Part shown: positions 41,506 through 52,089 of the stretch, in pieces | Numbering within the stretch: position 1 is the stretch's first letter | Layout: each line of letters opens with the position of its first letter | Made by a program: the position numbers and the translations under genes | Assembly: GCA_019359695.1 (NCBI GenBank) | Contig: JAHHGV010000042.1 | Coordinates: 1 to 64,000 of the forward strand | Direction: 5' to 3' | DNA from: Brasilonema angustatum HA4187-MV1 | Lineage (GTDB): Bacteria > Cyanobacteriota > Cyanobacteriia > Cyanobacteriales > Nostocaceae | Length of the DNA stretch: 64,000 nt | The notes under the pieces: model-generated | Told to the model about the DNA's origin: nothing | Database searches by the model: none | Seen by the model: only the letters and a program-made list of their open reading frames with translations

Positions 41506-41922
41506 CAAGGTTGTTTCAATTGTTCTGGGCTTGCTGCAATCCAAATGATGGAACAAAATCATGGTGGTTCAATTATCAACATTTCCTCAATAGCATCTGT
41601 TATCGGTATTAAAGGACTTATTGCCTACAGTGCAGCAAAAGCAGGAATCAACCAACTCACTCGTGTCATGGCAGTGGAATGGGCATCGAAGAATATTCGT
41701 GTTAATGCGATTCCTCCTGGTTATTTTGAAAATATCATGAGTGGGGCTAATGTAAAACAAACCCAACCAGAAAAACAGCAGCAGATTGTTACATTTACAC
41801 CAATGGCTCGTCGTGGTAAGCCAGAAGAACTCATTGATCCGGTTGTGTTTTTAGCATCAGACGCATCTTCATACTTAACAGAAACTGTACTTTTTGTAGA
41901 TAGTGGGTATACTGCTATATAA
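41506..41922 (+). pseudogene. Short-chain dehydrogenase/reductase, 5'-truncated
   Basis: The frame opens directly after a TAG (41503-41505) and reads QGCFNCSGLAAIQMMEQNHG, GSIINISSIAS, the catalytic YSAAKAG (Tyr-x-x-x-Lys), RVNAIPPGYF, MARRGKPEELIDPVVFLASDASSYLTE and VDSGYTAI. It is the C-terminal ~55 percent of a classical SDR. The Rossmann N-terminus with TGxxxGxG is missing, so it cannot bind NAD(P). The track ATG at 41545 is internal. The break lies next to the start of glnQ, marking a deletion or rearrangement joint. Confidence 0.85.
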
Positions 41923-42001
41923 TTATAACATATCGTGAGGTGGAAGCCATGAGCGTGCATTTGTACTATATTTGTCTTTAGATGAGCGCAAAGCATGAAA
42001 C

Positions 42002-42646
42002 ATGACTCAAACCCTAACCCCAACCACACCACCAATTGAAGGTTCTCATCTGGTTCTATATAACGTCAATTGGGAGATGTACGAGCAGCTATTGGAAATT
42101 TTTGCCCAACGTCCAATACCCCGCATGACTTACTATCAAGGAACTCTAGAACTGATGACGTCTTTACCAGAACATGAAAGATATGGTTGGACTTTCGGAC
42201 GGCTAATAATTATTCTGTGTGAAGAACTTGGACTAGAAATTTTGGGGTTGAAATCAACAACTTGGCGTTCCAAACCAAAGGCTGCTGGTAAAGAAGCAGA
42301 TGAATGTTTTTATATTCAAAATGAAGCTGTCATGCGAGGAAGAATAAAAATTGACCTCACAGTTGATCCACCGCCTGACTTGGCGCTTGAGATTGATATA
42401 ACTCATTCAGCAATTGATAAGATGGCTGTTTATGCTGAACTGAAAGTGCCGGAAGTTTGGCGTTTCGCTAATGGTCAACTAACAATTCATATTTTGACAG
42501 AGGTTGGTTACATCGAATCTGAAACAAGTTTGGCTTTTGGCTCATTTCCTGTCAAAAAATTAGTGCAATTTATACAGCTAGATTCTCAAAAAGGTGAAAA
42601 CGCTAGAATGAAAGAATTCAGAACATGGGTGCATTCTCACATCTAA
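42002..42646 (+). CDS. Uma2 family (DUF820) nuclease-fold protein
   Basis: The 214-aa protein contains the family core: PRMTYYQGTLELMTSLPEHER, KAAGKEADECFYIQNE, PPPDLALEIDITHSAIDK and YAELKVPEVWRFANGQL. The E-A-D-E and L-E-I-D acids and the downstream Lys form the expected PD-(D/E)XK site. It is distinct from the 13128 Uma2 protein (little similarity outside the fold) and belongs to the shorter single-domain group. Biological role unsettled, as for the family. It starts 79 bp after the truncated SDR. Confidence 0.88.
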   Translation: MTQTLTPTTPPIEGSHLVLYNVNWEMYEQLLEIFAQRPIPRMTYYQGTLELMTSLPEHERYGWTFGRLIIILCEELGLEILGLKSTTWRSKPKAAGKEADECFYIQNEAVMRGRIKIDLTVDPPPDLALEIDITHSAIDKMAVYAELKVPEVWRFANGQLTIHILTEVGYIESETSLAFGSFPVKKLVQFIQLDSQKGENARMKEFRTWVHSHI

Positions 42647-42697
42647 GCTTTCGCAAATGTATACATCGTACTCAAATTTTCATGGTGGTGTATTTTT

Positions 42698-43480
42698 ATG
42701 GACAGCACAGCAGCTGATTTTAAAAATCAGTGGAATGCAGAACTCTACGATAGTAAGCATTCTTTTATATCTGAACTTGTTGCGAATTTAGTAGAATTAC
42801 TATCTCCAAAACCAGGAGAATGTATTCTCGACTTAGGTTGTGGAACAGGTCATTTAACTCATAAAATTGCCAGCCTAGGAGCAGAAGTGATAGGTATCGA
42901 TAGCGCTCCTACAATGATTGAACAAGCTCGCAAGAATTATCCTCCGCTAGATTTTGAGGTGGTAGATGCCAAAAATTTACCATATACAGAGAAATTCGAT
43001 AGTATTTTCTCTAATGCCGTACTTCATTGGATTAAAGAACCAGAAGAAGTTGTTGTTGGTATAAATAGGGCATTGAAATCTGGTGGGCGATTTGTAGCTG
43101 AATTTGGTGGCAAGGGGAATGTAAACGCCATTATTAGTGCTCTTTTTAACGCCTTACAAAAAGCTGGTTCTTCTACTGATACAGCATTAAATCCTTGGTA
43201 CTTTCCTAGCATTGGTGAATATGGAAGCTTGCTAGAAAAACATGGTTTTGAGTTAACTTATGCAACTCTTTTTGAACGTCCCACACCTTTGGAAGATGGA
43301 GAACAGGGTCTGAAAAACTGGCTCAAAATGTTTGCAGATAGCTTATTTAGTGGATTATCTACTGATGCTCAAAGAAATATCTTAGTCGATATAGAAAATC
43401 AGTTGCGTCCAAGTTTATACAAAAATAATACTTGGTTTGCAGATTATAAACGTATTCGAGTTATTGCAGTTAAATTATGA
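42698..43480 (+). CDS. Class I SAM-dependent methyltransferase
   Basis: The 260-aa protein has motif I ILDLGCGTGHLTHKIASLGA, the acidic post-I VIGIDSAPTMIEQARKNYP, FEVVDAKNLPYTEKFDSIFSNAVLHWI and LKSGGRFVAEFGGKGN. The latter two blocks resemble trans-aconitate 2-methyltransferase and other Methyltransf_11/25 enzymes. The substrate is probably a small molecule, but this cannot be fixed. It lies 51 bp after the Uma2 gene in the same direction. Confidence 0.88.
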   Translation: MDSTAADFKNQWNAELYDSKHSFISELVANLVELLSPKPGECILDLGCGTGHLTHKIASLGAEVIGIDSAPTMIEQARKNYPPLDFEVVDAKNLPYTEKFDSIFSNAVLHWIKEPEEVVVGINRALKSGGRFVAEFGGKGNVNAIISALFNALQKAGSSTDTALNPWYFPSIGEYGSLLEKHGFELTYATLFERPTPLEDGEQGLKNWLKMFADSLFSGLSTDAQRNILVDIENQLRPSLYKNNTWFADYKRIRVIAVKL

Positions 43481-43836
43481 TGTAGCTTGAATAGACTTGT
43501 CTGATTAAAGACGAAAGTATAAATCGATTAAAGATGACTTTTATAGTATCCCTGGAAACAAAAATTTAATCTTCATTAAATTCAGACAAAATATCAGTGT
43601 TAAGATTTGCAACTTAAGGGAAATATAAGTTATATTAACTTTTAAGAACCTATAAACAACGCCAAAGTTATACCATTTTAAAAAATGTTTGCGACAGATG
43701 CCCCACCCGCGAAGAAAGCGCACTCTTCGCAACTATTGGATAGGGTTAGGGAGGAGTTTTGGGTTCATTTGTTACATTCTTTTTTTAACTGGTATTATCT
43801 CTCTCTATGTAGTGAATTATCAGTTTTATAAATCCT
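43481..43836. other. Intergenic region, no gene seen
   Basis: The 356 bp are AT-rich except for a short GC patch with a hairpin (gcgaaga / tcttcgc, about 43709-43730). The promoter of the following gene probably lies at the right end. Confidence 0.4.
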
Positions 43837-44790
43837 ATGTCTGTTAATATTGTTCCAGATAACGGTAGTAATACCAAGAAAAACCATAATTCCATACAAA
43901 TAGATGTTGCCTTCTTTATATTAAGGCTAAAAAATGGGATTTGGTTCTTTGGGATACCTTCTTTTCTTTTTGGGATTAGTGATAGAAGTATCACTGCCCT
44001 GGCTGATGGATATTTATCTGTAGTAGAAATCATACAAATATTCACAGCTTCATTCTTTTTCTTGAGTTGGCTGTTTTTAAAACCAGAGCAGAGCTTTGAT
44101 CTTAATGATGTAGATAGTGTTCAAAATTATATAGAGCAGTTTTATCTACATCCGACTAAAGTCAACAATTTTGACTTAAAAAAGCGACATATCATTAGCC
44201 AGGAATATATTTTACCGTTTCCCTATGTCTGCCAAATTTACCATCTATTGAATCTGAAACATTTGGAAACTATTCATAAATTCAGTCTGAATAACTTGAG
44301 AATCCTTCAAGTTAGTAGTATCCAATCCACATCTCTTGGTGGGATAATCGCATTTCAAACTCTCTTAGAGTCTCCAATTAATATTTTAAGAATTTGGAGA
44401 CAGCCAATCGTTGAGGTGGATTTAATACTGCATACTCCATACACTGTAGAACTGAGTATTCCAGTTTACAGAAACAAAAGAATAACTGTTATGTTTTATG
44501 CCTACCCATCAACAGAAAATTCTCATCATTTCTTGATTGATATCTACAGCGATTTAGAGTGGCCAAAACCTATATTGCAAATTATATTGCACATTGCTTC
44601 TTGTTTGACATTGATTGAAGATTTGCCTTATTTACAAAAATTAGCTCAGAGAAACATAGGCAGTTTAATCAAGAAAGATAGGCAGTCTAATCACGAAACC
44701 ATGTGGCTTTTTAATAGATTTGTTGAGCTACATGGTTCGAGTGTAGAAATGCCCAAATTGAAGAACTCAGAATACAGCTTGGGCAATTAG
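43837..44790 (+). CDS. Hypothetical protein with two hydrophobic segments
   Basis: The 317-aa AT-rich gene is not recognised. After a polar N-terminus come two hydrophobic stretches (GIWFFGIPSFLFGIS and IFTASFFFLSWLFL), probably membrane helices, then a soluble C-terminal part of about 230 residues (VDSVQNYIEQFYLHPTKV, YPSTENSHHFLIDIYSDLEWP). No catalytic motif is evident. The following hairpin at 44845-44873 probably ends the transcript. The base composition is lower in GC than its neighbours, hinting at an accessory gene. Confidence 0.6.
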   Translation: MSVNIVPDNGSNTKKNHNSIQIDVAFFILRLKNGIWFFGIPSFLFGISDRSITALADGYLSVVEIIQIFTASFFFLSWLFLKPEQSFDLNDVDSVQNYIEQFYLHPTKVNNFDLKKRHIISQEYILPFPYVCQIYHLLNLKHLETIHKFSLNNLRILQVSSIQSTSLGGIIAFQTLLESPINILRIWRQPIVEVDLILHTPYTVELSIPVYRNKRITVMFYAYPSTENSHHFLIDIYSDLEWPKPILQIILHIASCLTLIEDLPYLQKLAQRNIGSLIKKDRQSNHETMWLFNRFVELHGSSVEMPKLKNSEYSLGN

Positions 44791-44844
44791 TGGAGAATTC
44801 CAAGGCGTGATGTAAACCACCAAAATATCAATTTTACTGTTCTT

Positions 44845-44873
44845 GACTGCTGAGTGTTAATAGCTCAGCAGTC
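44845..44873. terminator. Hairpin between convergent genes
   Basis: Perfect 10-bp stem gactgctgag / ctcagcagtc with a 9-nt loop, 55 bp after the hypothetical gene and 23 bp beyond the stop of the ABC gene on the other strand. Confidence 0.6.
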
Positions 44874-44895
44874 TTGCTTATAAATTAGTACTGGA

Positions 44896-46569
44896 TTATG
44901 CTCGCCCTAACAGAGGGGCTGCTGCAAGCAGTGTTTTCGTGTAAGGATGTTGGGGATTGGTAAAAATCTGTTTGGTGGGACCAATTTCTACTATTTTCCC
45001 ACTATTCATGACTGCAATCCGATCGCACAAAAACCGCGCTAACCACAAGTCATGAGTAATAAACAAATACGTTAACTCAAATTCCTCTTTCAACTCCAGC
45101 ATCAAATCTAAAACTTGCGACTGCACGCTAGCATCTAACATACTTACTGGTTCATCACAAATGAGCAGTTTAGGACGAGTAATTAAAGCACGCGCGATCG
45201 CCACTCTTTGCTGCTGTCCCCCAGATAAATCCGACGGATAACGCTCATAATAAACTTGGGGTGGTTTTAACCCTACTTTTTCCAGCATCGACAGCACCTG
45301 TTGTTTTGCGTTCGCTGGATCGGCTAGCTTGTGAATTAGCAAGGGGTCAGCTATACTTTGTCCTACCGTCATCGCTGGATTTAAGCAAGCATGGGGATCT
45401 TGAAAGACCATTTGCATTTGCCGCCTAGACGCACGAACTTGTTGGCGCGATAAATTTGTTAAATTTTTTCCCAAAAACTCGACTTTACCTGCTGTGGGAC
45501 GAATAAGTTGCAATATTGTCCGTGATAGTGTACTCTTTCCGCAACCTGACTCCCCAACTAATCCCAGAATTTCTCCTGGATAGAGTTCTAGGTTGATTCC
45601 ATCCACTGCTTTAATCGTCTGATTTTGCCGTTTTAACAATCGCTCTACAAAGTTGGGTTCTAAGGTGTAATGCTGTTGTAATTCTAGGACGCGCAAAATC
45701 GGTGATTGAGCTTGTGATGGGGAAAATCTTGCTCCCTGCTCCCTGCTTTCTACTCCCTGCTCCCATACTTCATCAACTGTCTGAATATGCAAAGCTGCTT
45801 TGAGGAGAGACTGTGTATATTCGTGTTGAGGATTCTGGAACACAGCCTGGGAAGAACCCGTTTCAACCATTTTGCCGTTGTACATAACGCCAATGCGATC
45901 GCAATACTCGGCAACAAGAGCCAAATCGTGAGAAATTAACAGCAGCGCCATGTTTTCTTCACCACACAGCCGTGTGAGTTCCTGCAAGATTTGGGCGGAA
46001 ACTGTGACATCCAAACTTGTAGTGGGTTCATCGGCGACAATTAACTTGGGGGACAGAAGCAAGGCTAGGGCGATCGCTACCCTCTGACGCATTCCACCGC
46101 TAAACTCGTGGGGATACTGACTCCAACGACTGGCAGGAATTTTAACCTTTTCTAAAGTGGCAATAGCTTTTTCTTTGGCTTGTTTGCTGGACAATTGCGG
46201 TGAGTGAGCTTTTAATGTTTCTAAACAGTGATTGCCAATGCTCATCAATGGATCAAGGCGCGTCATGGGATCTTGGAATATCAGCGCAACTGCTTCTCCT
46301 CGGAATTTACGCAACTGTTCTGGCGTCATCTCAAATACCGAACGCCCTTGAAATGTCACTCGTCCCTCAATTTGACTTGAGGCTGGTAGTAACCGCATTG
46401 CTGCGCGTCCTAGAGTTGACTTACCGCAGCCTGATTCTCCAACCAATCCCATTCTTTCCCCTGGTTGCAGGATGAAAGACACACCATCTACTGCCCACTG
46501 GGCTTCTTCGTCGCTGCGATGAGGATAAGCAACTCGCAAATTTTCAATACAAAATAAGGCTTCACTCAT
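44896..46569 (-). CDS. Fused dipeptide/oligopeptide-type ABC ATPase (two NBDs)
   Basis: The 557-aa protein contains two complete ABC domains, equivalent to DppD-DppF. NBD1: [52 protein letters not shown]2: [48 protein letters not shown]. Both have D-loops and switch histidines (ISHDLAL, ITHDLWL). It powers a nickel/peptide/opine-class importer; permease and binding protein genes are not in this window. The linker between domains ([16 protein letters not shown]) is encoded by an STRR (about 45728-45766), tolerated because it lies outside the fold. Confidence 0.92.
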   Translation of the reverse strand: MSEALFCIENLRVAYPHRSDEEAQWAVDGVSFILQPGERMGLVGESGCGKSTLGRAAMRLLPASSQIEGRVTFQGRSVFEMTPEQLRKFRGEAVALIFQDPMTRLDPLMSIGNHCLETLKAHSPQLSSKQAKEKAIATLEKVKIPASRWSQYPHEFSGGMRQRVAIALALLLSPKLIVADEPTTSLDVTVSAQILQELTRLCGEENMALLLISHDLALVAEYCDRIGVMYNGKMVETGSSQAVFQNPQHEYTQSLLKAALHIQTVDEVWEQGVESREQGARFSPSQAQSPILRVLELQQHYTLEPNFVERLLKRQNQTIKAVDGINLELYPGEILGLVGESGCGKSTLSRTILQLIRPTAGKVEFLGKNLTNLSRQQVRASRRQMQMVFQDPHACLNPAMTVGQSIADPLLIHKLADPANAKQQVLSMLEKVGLKPPQVYYERYPSDLSGGQQQRVAIARALITRPKLLICDEPVSMLDASVQSQVLDLMLELKEEFELTYLFITHDLWLARFLCDRIAVMNSGKIVEIGPTKQIFTNPQHPYTKTLLAAAPLLGRA

Positions 46570-46990
46570 AATTACGCTATCAGATATCAGCTATCAGCTT
46601 TTGTGATGACATGACATATGTCAGGATTATTACCAGAGTAACTTTTAAAAACAACAATATAACTGAGAACGCACCAATAATTGCAATGAGTATACGGATA
46701 AATCACGAGGTTTATCACTTTTCTTTATTGCTCGGATAGAAATATTTGATACTTAATTTTGCTTCAGTAAGTTTTAAGTTTTTTATCAGTCGAATTTTCA
46801 AATTTTAAGGATTCTTGACTTTTGACGCTATTTACAACGAATTGTGCCAAGGAAATATGTAAAGATGACTACAAAACCTCAACAAATTTCCATGAGAAGA
46901 GTTTAAAAAAAGTTCAATATTTTTAAGTTTCAATTTTTAATTTTAATTTGTCATTTTTTCATAGGTTACGGCTCGTCCTTCTGGTACTAT
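46570..46990. other. Intergenic region with short repeats
   Basis: About 420 bp, AT-rich. A small direct repeat (tatcagatatcagctatcagc) sits at the left end; the rest holds no gene or structure I could identify. Confidence 0.4.
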
Positions 46991-47341
46991 TTATTGCAAT
47001 ATGGCATTACAGTATTTGATGAGAGTAGTCAGGCGATCGCCTATGGCATCAAGCCTACTCTTGGCAGTGGAAGCTTGCCGCGCTCCTTGGAAAAACATGA
47101 CATCTATTTCCAACAGCCGTAGCTGCTTACTCATTTCCGTCTGATTTGACTGTAACTGACCCTCATCGTTGCTGTTTGTGTCCAGATTAACTAAAGGGAC
47201 AATCTGTTGCTGAAAAAATTGTTGCAAGGATCTGACACGCTGCGCTACTTCGGATGTATCTACTTTGGTAGTCATGACATCCGAATGCAATTGTTTCAGC
47301 AATTCCTTTAATGCGTGATATTTATCGCGAGTTAGAGACAT
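46991..47341 (-). CDS. patD: PatD-like heterocyst-frequency protein
   Basis: The 116-aa all-helical protein reads LKQLHSDVMTTKVDTSEVAQRVRSLQQFFQQQI, KQLRLLEIDVMFFQGARQ and RLDAIGDRLTTLIKYCNAIL. This matches in length and pattern the PatD family of filamentous cyanobacteria, which tunes heterocyst frequency and in Anabaena is NtcA-regulated. I did not find a clear GTA-N8-TAC NtcA box upstream. The name rests on recalled pattern, not on an alignment. If right, it supports a heterocystous host. Confidence 0.6.
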   Translation of the reverse strand: MSLTRDKYHALKELLKQLHSDVMTTKVDTSEVAQRVRSLQQFFQQQIVPLVNLDTNSNDEGQLQSNQTEMSKQLRLLEIDVMFFQGARQASTAKSRLDAIGDRLTTLIKYCNAILQ

Positions 47342-47640
47342 CTAAGTTCTTCTTGAGATACTATTAAAGTCAAGGTAATGTCAAGAAACTTTTCAAATAG
47401 ACCAAACTTTGTTAATTTTTATTTCCGAATCTGTTGTCTCATCTGAAAATTGGGGCTGGATTTGGCATTTCATCGATTTTACCGACTTTATGATGTTAGA
47501 CACTCGTACTGGATAATTTGCACTCTTTGCCTTGGGGAATCAACTCCGCACAGAAGGACGAAAGCGCAAGTGTCAGTAAGAGTTTGTTCATCCAATTTCT
47601 CACTTTACTATCAACTACCTAGCCACCCCCGATTCTTTCT

Positions 47641-49917
47641 ATGAGCAGCACTGTACTAACTTCCAGAATTGATGTTACTCTCCCAGAATGGCTACAGACT
47701 TGCCTAAATGGGTCATATACAGTAGTAGGCACAGAAACTGAAGATGGCCGAAGGCAAAGCGACATGGCTTTAATTCGTCAAGCATTTGAATTTGCTTATC
47801 AGTTGCATGAGGGTCAGTACCGTAAGTCAGGAGAACCATACATTTGTCATCCTGTGGCTGTTGCTGGAATCTTGAGAGACTTAGGGGGCAGTGCTGACAT
47901 GATAGCAGCTGGCTTCCTCCATGATATAGTGGAAGATACAGATGTCACAATTGAAGAGATAGAGCAGCGCTTCGGTAAAGAAGTGGGTCTGTTAGTAGAA
48001 GGTGTGACAAAGCTTTCTAAAATTAATTTCAAAAGTAAAACCGAAAGCCAAGCAGAGAACTTTCGCAGAATGTTTCTGGCTATGGCGCAAGATATCCGAG
48101 TGATTGTGGTGAAGTTAGCAGATCGTCTCCACAATATGCGGACTTTGGAATTCCTTCGTGATGAAAAACGCCGCGCAATTGCTTTGGAAACACGAGAAAT
48201 TTTTGCTCCCCTGGCTAATCGCTTGGGGATTTGGCGCATAAAATGGGAACTGGAAGATTTAGCTTTTAAGTACTTAGAACCAGATGCTTATCGGCAAATG
48301 CAGGAGTATGTCGCTGAAAAACGAACAGCGCGGGAAGAGAGATTAACAAAAATTGCCGAAACTCTACGGAGTCGCGTAGAGGAAGCGGGGATCAAGTGTC
48401 TGGACATGAGTGGACGTCCGAAGCACCTCTACAGCATCTACCAGAAGATGCAGAGGCAAAACAAAGAGTTTCACGAAATTTACGATTTAGCAGCACTCAG
48501 GATTATTGTCAATAGCAATGAGGAATGTTACCGGGCTTTAGCGATAGTTCATGATGCTTGCCGTCCAATCCCTGGTAGATTCAAGGATTACATAGGCTTA
48601 CCTAAACCTAACCGCTACCAATCGTTGCATACTGGAGTTATAGGTCCGTGGGGTCGTCCTCTGGAAGTGCAAATCAGAACATTGGAAATGCACCATGTTG
48701 CCGAATATGGAATTGCAGCTCACTGGAAGTATAAAGAAACAGGAGGCTCCAACATTATCCACTGGGCACCATCAGATGAGAAGTTTACCTGGTTGCGGCA
48801 GCTGCTGGAATGGCAGAATGATCTTAAGGATGCTCAAGAATATTTGGAAAGCATCAAAGATAATTTATTTGAAGATGACGTTTATGTTTTCACGCCCAAG
48901 GGAGATTTGGTTGCTTTAAATCCTGGTTCCACAACCGTAGATTTTGCCTATCGCATTCACACAGAAGTTGGAAACCACTGTGCAGGTGCAAAGGTAAATG
49001 GGCGGATGGTGCCACTTTCAACACGACTGCAAAATGGTGATATTGTAGAGATTCTGACGCAAAAGAACGGTCATCCCAGTTTGGATTGGTTAAATTTTGT
49101 CAGAACTTCGGCGGCGAAAAATCGGATTAGGCAGTGGTACAAGCGATCGCGCCGGGAAGAAAATATTGCCCGTGGGCGGGAATTGTTGGAAAAAGAATTG
49201 GGGAGATCAGGTTTTGAAAACCTGATTAAGTCGCAACCCATGCAGATAGTAGCAGAGCGATGTAATTATCATTCTATGGAAGATTTACTCGCGGCTTTGG
49301 GTTATGGTGAAGTGACACTGAATTTAGTACTCAACCGTTGGCGAGAAGTCGTAAAAGCGCAACAACCAGTTGCAGATGCACCTCCAGTTCCCACGAAAGA
49401 ACTCACCTCAACAAACAAAGGTTTACGGGATCTAACTCCTGCAACCTCACGCACAACTGACTCACCGATAGTTGGGGTAGAAGGATTAGTGCATTATCTG
49501 GCTAAGTGTTGTACTCCTCTTCCAGGAGAACCGATTATTGGTGTTGTCACACGAGGTAGAGGCATTTCGATTCATCGCCAGGGATGTCAGAATTTAGAGA
49601 ATGTAGAGTGCGATCGCCTAGTACCAGTCCATTGGAACTCAGCAGGCGAAATCTACACTCGTCCTACGACTTATCCTGTGAATATTCAAATTGAGGCTCT
49701 CGACCGCGTAGGAATTCTAAAAGATATTCTCTCACGCTTAAGTGACCACGGGATCAACGTACGTCATGCTCAGGTAAAAACAGCTAATGGTCAACCAGCA
49801 TTGATGGACTTGGGTATTGAGATACGCGATCGACCACAACTCGAACAGATATTTACTCAAATCAAAAAACTGAGCGATATTATCAATATTCGTCGTGTCG
49901 GTCAAATTGAGGAATAG
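47641..49917 (+). CDS. spoT: Bifunctional (p)ppGpp synthetase/hydrolase
   Basis: The 758-aa Rel/SpoT enzyme has all domains. HD hydrolase: EPYICHPVAVAGILRDLG and AAGFLHDIVEDTDVT, with KLADRLHNMRTL. Synthetase: SGRPKHLYSIYQKMQR, YDLAALRIIVNS and FKDYIGLPKPNRYQSLHTGVI. TGS: DVYVFTPKGDLVALNPGSTTVDFAYRIHTEVG. Zinc-finger/helical region: YLAKCCTPLPGEPI. ACT: VNIQIEALDRVGILKDILSRL. The intact HD site implies both making and degrading the stringent-response alarmone. Cyanobacteria usually have one such enzyme. Confidence 0.95.
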   Translation: MSSTVLTSRIDVTLPEWLQTCLNGSYTVVGTETEDGRRQSDMALIRQAFEFAYQLHEGQYRKSGEPYICHPVAVAGILRDLGGSADMIAAGFLHDIVEDTDVTIEEIEQRFGKEVGLLVEGVTKLSKINFKSKTESQAENFRRMFLAMAQDIRVIVVKLADRLHNMRTLEFLRDEKRRAIALETREIFAPLANRLGIWRIKWELEDLAFKYLEPDAYRQMQEYVAEKRTAREERLTKIAETLRSRVEEAGIKCLDMSGRPKHLYSIYQKMQRQNKEFHEIYDLAALRIIVNSNEECYRALAIVHDACRPIPGRFKDYIGLPKPNRYQSLHTGVIGPWGRPLEVQIRTLEMHHVAEYGIAAHWKYKETGGSNIIHWAPSDEKFTWLRQLLEWQNDLKDAQEYLESIKDNLFEDDVYVFTPKGDLVALNPGSTTVDFAYRIHTEVGNHCAGAKVNGRMVPLSTRLQNGDIVEILTQKNGHPSLDWLNFVRTSAAKNRIRQWYKRSRREENIARGRELLEKELGRSGFENLIKSQPMQIVAERCNYHSMEDLLAALGYGEVTLNLVLNRWREVVKAQQPVADAPPVPTKELTSTNKGLRDLTPATSRTTDSPIVGVEGLVHYLAKCCTPLPGEPIIGVVTRGRGISIHRQGCQNLENVECDRLVPVHWNSAGEIYTRPTTYPVNIQIEALDRVGILKDILSRLSDHGINVRHAQVKTANGQPALMDLGIEIRDRPQLEQIFTQIKKLSDIINIRRVGQIEE

Positions 49918-49929
49918 TAAAACTAAATA

Positions 49930-49961
49930 GTAATTCGTAATTTATAATCATTACGAATTAC
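49930..49961. terminator. AT-rich hairpin after spoT
   Basis: Perfect 12-bp arms gtaattcgtaat / attacgaattac with an 8-nt loop begin 12 bases after the spoT stop. GC content is low, so as a terminator it would be weak. Confidence 0.4.
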
Positions 49962-50012
49962 GAGTTAATCGATACTCCCGTATTCACAACACAATCGGTG
50001 TTGTTTACCTAG

Positions 50013-50031
50013 CCCTCCTTTTTAAGGAGGG
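50013..50031. terminator. Hairpin between convergent spoT and serS
   Basis: Perfect stem ccctcctt / aaggaggg around three T, placed 17 bp from the serS stop. It can act in both directions but lacks long T tracts. Confidence 0.45.
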
Positions 50032-50047
50032 AACTAAGCCCCTCAAA

Positions 50048-51328
50048 TCACAATACTTCACGTCCCATGTAAGGTTGCAGCGCTTCTGGTATCCGCACCG
50101 TTCGATCCTCTTGTTGATAGTTTTCTAAAATCGCAGCCATTGTACGTCCCACAGCCAGTCCTGAACCATTGAGAGTGTGCACGAACTGAGTTCCTTTCTT
50201 TCCACTTTCTTTGAAGCGAATTTGCCCGCGTCGCGCTTGATAGTCCAAAAAATTGGAACAACTGGAAATTTCTCGGTACTTTCCAGAAGAAGGAAGCCAA
50301 ACCTCAATATCGTAGGTTTTCGCCGAGTGAAATCCTATATCCCCAGTACATAATTCTATGACTCGGTAAGGTAGCTGCAACGCCTGTAAAATTGCTTCTG
50401 CATTGCTTAGCAATTTTTCCAGTTCCTCACTAGAAGTGCTGGGATGGACAAATTTCACGAGTTCAACTTTGTTGAATTGATGCAGTCGAATCAGTCCCCG
50501 CATATCGCGTCCATAACTCCCAGCTTCTCGGCGAAAACAGGGAGTATAAGCACAGTGGTAAATAGGCAAATCTTCAAAATTTAGAGTTTCACCACGATAG
50601 AGGTTCGTTACAGGAACCTCCGCCGTAGGGGTAAGCCACAAATCATCCGCCGCACACTTAAAGCTTTCTTCAGCAAACTTGGGCAATTGACCCGTAGCTG
50701 TCATAGACTCCGTATTAATCAAAAATGGGGGAATGACTTCCACATACCCTGCAGCTATCTGGCGATCAAGCATAAATTGGATTAATGCTCTCTCCAACTT
50801 GGCACCAGCACCTATAAGGGTGATAAAGCGACTTTGTGCGACTTTTACAGCTCGCTCAACATTAAGAATACCCAACTTCTCGCCAATTTCCCAGTGAGGA
50901 ATAATGTTTGGGTTTTGGGGAAGATACTCATCACCCCAACGACGCACTTCTGGGTTATCTTCCTCACTTTTACCAACAGGTGTGGAGTCGCTTGGTAAAT
51001 TAGGAAGTGTGAGTAAAAGTTCTTCGATTTTGCCAGAGAGGTCTTTTTCTTCAGGTTCCAGTGTGCCAATCTCAGCTTTGACAGAACTACCTTCATCACG
51101 CAACGCTTGAATTTCTGGTCCTTTGGGGTTGCAACCAGATTTTATCTTTTCCGGAATTAATTTTGCAATTTCGTTACTGCGTGCTTGCAGTTGATTTCGC
51201 TTCGCTTCCAATTCACGTTGTTGTTTATCCAACTCCAAAAGCGGCTGAATATCGTAGTGACCACCACGAGTCTTCAACCGTTCCTGAACCAATTGTGGAT
51301 TTTCCCTTATTAACTTAATGTCCAGCAC
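50048..51328 (-). CDS. serS: Seryl-tRNA synthetase
   Basis: The 426-aa class II synthetase charges tRNA-Ser. The N-terminal coiled-coil arm ([21 protein letters not shown], about residues 30-110) recognises the long variable arm of tRNA-Ser. The catalytic core has motif 1 [28 protein letters not shown], motif 2 [27 protein letters not shown] and motif 3 [19 protein letters not shown]. Length is standard and no T-box-like leader is seen upstream. Confidence 0.97.
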   Translation of the reverse strand: MLDIKLIRENPQLVQERLKTRGGHYDIQPLLELDKQQRELEAKRNQLQARSNEIAKLIPEKIKSGCNPKGPEIQALRDEGSSVKAEIGTLEPEEKDLSGKIEELLLTLPNLPSDSTPVGKSEEDNPEVRRWGDEYLPQNPNIIPHWEIGEKLGILNVERAVKVAQSRFITLIGAGAKLERALIQFMLDRQIAAGYVEVIPPFLINTESMTATGQLPKFAEESFKCAADDLWLTPTAEVPVTNLYRGETLNFEDLPIYHCAYTPCFRREAGSYGRDMRGLIRLHQFNKVELVKFVHPSTSSEELEKLLSNAEAILQALQLPYRVIELCTGDIGFHSAKTYDIEVWLPSSGKYREISSCSNFLDYQARRGQIRFKESGKKGTQFVHTLNGSGLAVGRTMAAILENYQQEDRTVRIPEALQPYMGREVL

Positions 51329-51586
51329 AGATCTATCCTAGTTTTTAGCCTAGTATTTTCTTTACAGTTAACACTTCAAAATATAGTACTTCCGACTGGT
51401 GACAACTGCAAAAGCTAAATAGCAGCGAAAAGTCAGTGATCTATGAAGAGAAAGTGAAGTTGCCAACACCTCTTTAGTTCATAGCTTCTCTGAAGAAAAA
51501 CGCTTAACGCTTAACGCTTAACAGAGTGAATGATATTTCTTAAGGCTGTTGCTAACGGTTTTATAGCGAAGCGTGAGAGGTTGAGA
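51329..51586. other. Gap with cgcttaa heptamer repeats
   Basis: Tandem cgcttaa units (51501-51522), the same heptamer as at 40488-40512, lie in a 258-bp gap otherwise without features. Confidence 0.6.
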
Positions 51587-51883
51587 TCATTCATCTGTCT
51601 TAGTTATAGCAACAGCCTGATGACTTTTTTCTGACTGCTCAACTAGACCATTTTCGGTTGTCTTGTTGTAATTGTACTGACTCCTCAGCAAATATTGTTG
51701 CTCTTCATTTTTAGAATTTGTCGGTGCAGGTAACCAATACCCAAGTATGCCTGTTAACCCACCCCAGTAAAGCGCTTGGTTGTCCTGAGGTTTATTAGCA
51801 ATCAGCTTGAAAGTACACAACCCAAGCACTACAGTACTAAAGAAAACTTGTACGGCAAATGTCCATGTTTGATGATTTTTCAT
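51587..51883 (-). CDS. Small membrane hypothetical protein
   Basis: I start at MKNHQTWTFAVQVFF (98 aa); the 21 upstream codons of the track ORF are AT-rich and uncharacteristic. Two hydrophobic helices (TFAVQVFFSTVVLGLCTF and LYWGGLTGILGYWLPAP) form a hairpin, with a polar C-terminal tail (NSKNEEQQYLLRSQYNYNK). Resembles small conserved cyanobacterial membrane proteins; function unknown. Confidence 0.6.
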   Translation of the reverse strand: MKNHQTWTFAVQVFFSTVVLGLCTFKLIANKPQDNQALYWGGLTGILGYWLPAPTNSKNEEQQYLLRSQYNYNKTTENGLVEQSEKSHQAVAITKTDE

Positions 51884-52089
51884 AAGATTTGTATAGAAAA
51901 ACTTTAATTTAGTTTTTTTGTGTACTTTGATATCACCCAAAACCAAGATGGTTATCTAAGTCACTCTGTAGTAATATTCAACTTAAGCACTTTCACTTTC
52001 GCAAAATTCTGGTAAAAATTTTTGCGAAATTCTTCAAATAATTAGTAGTTGGTCATTCCAGCAATCCAAAGTAAACAACTAATGATCAA

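Noticed and set aside
47342-47440. NtcA box upstream of the PatD-like gene
   Set aside because: No GTA-N8-TAC with a suitably placed -10 was found.
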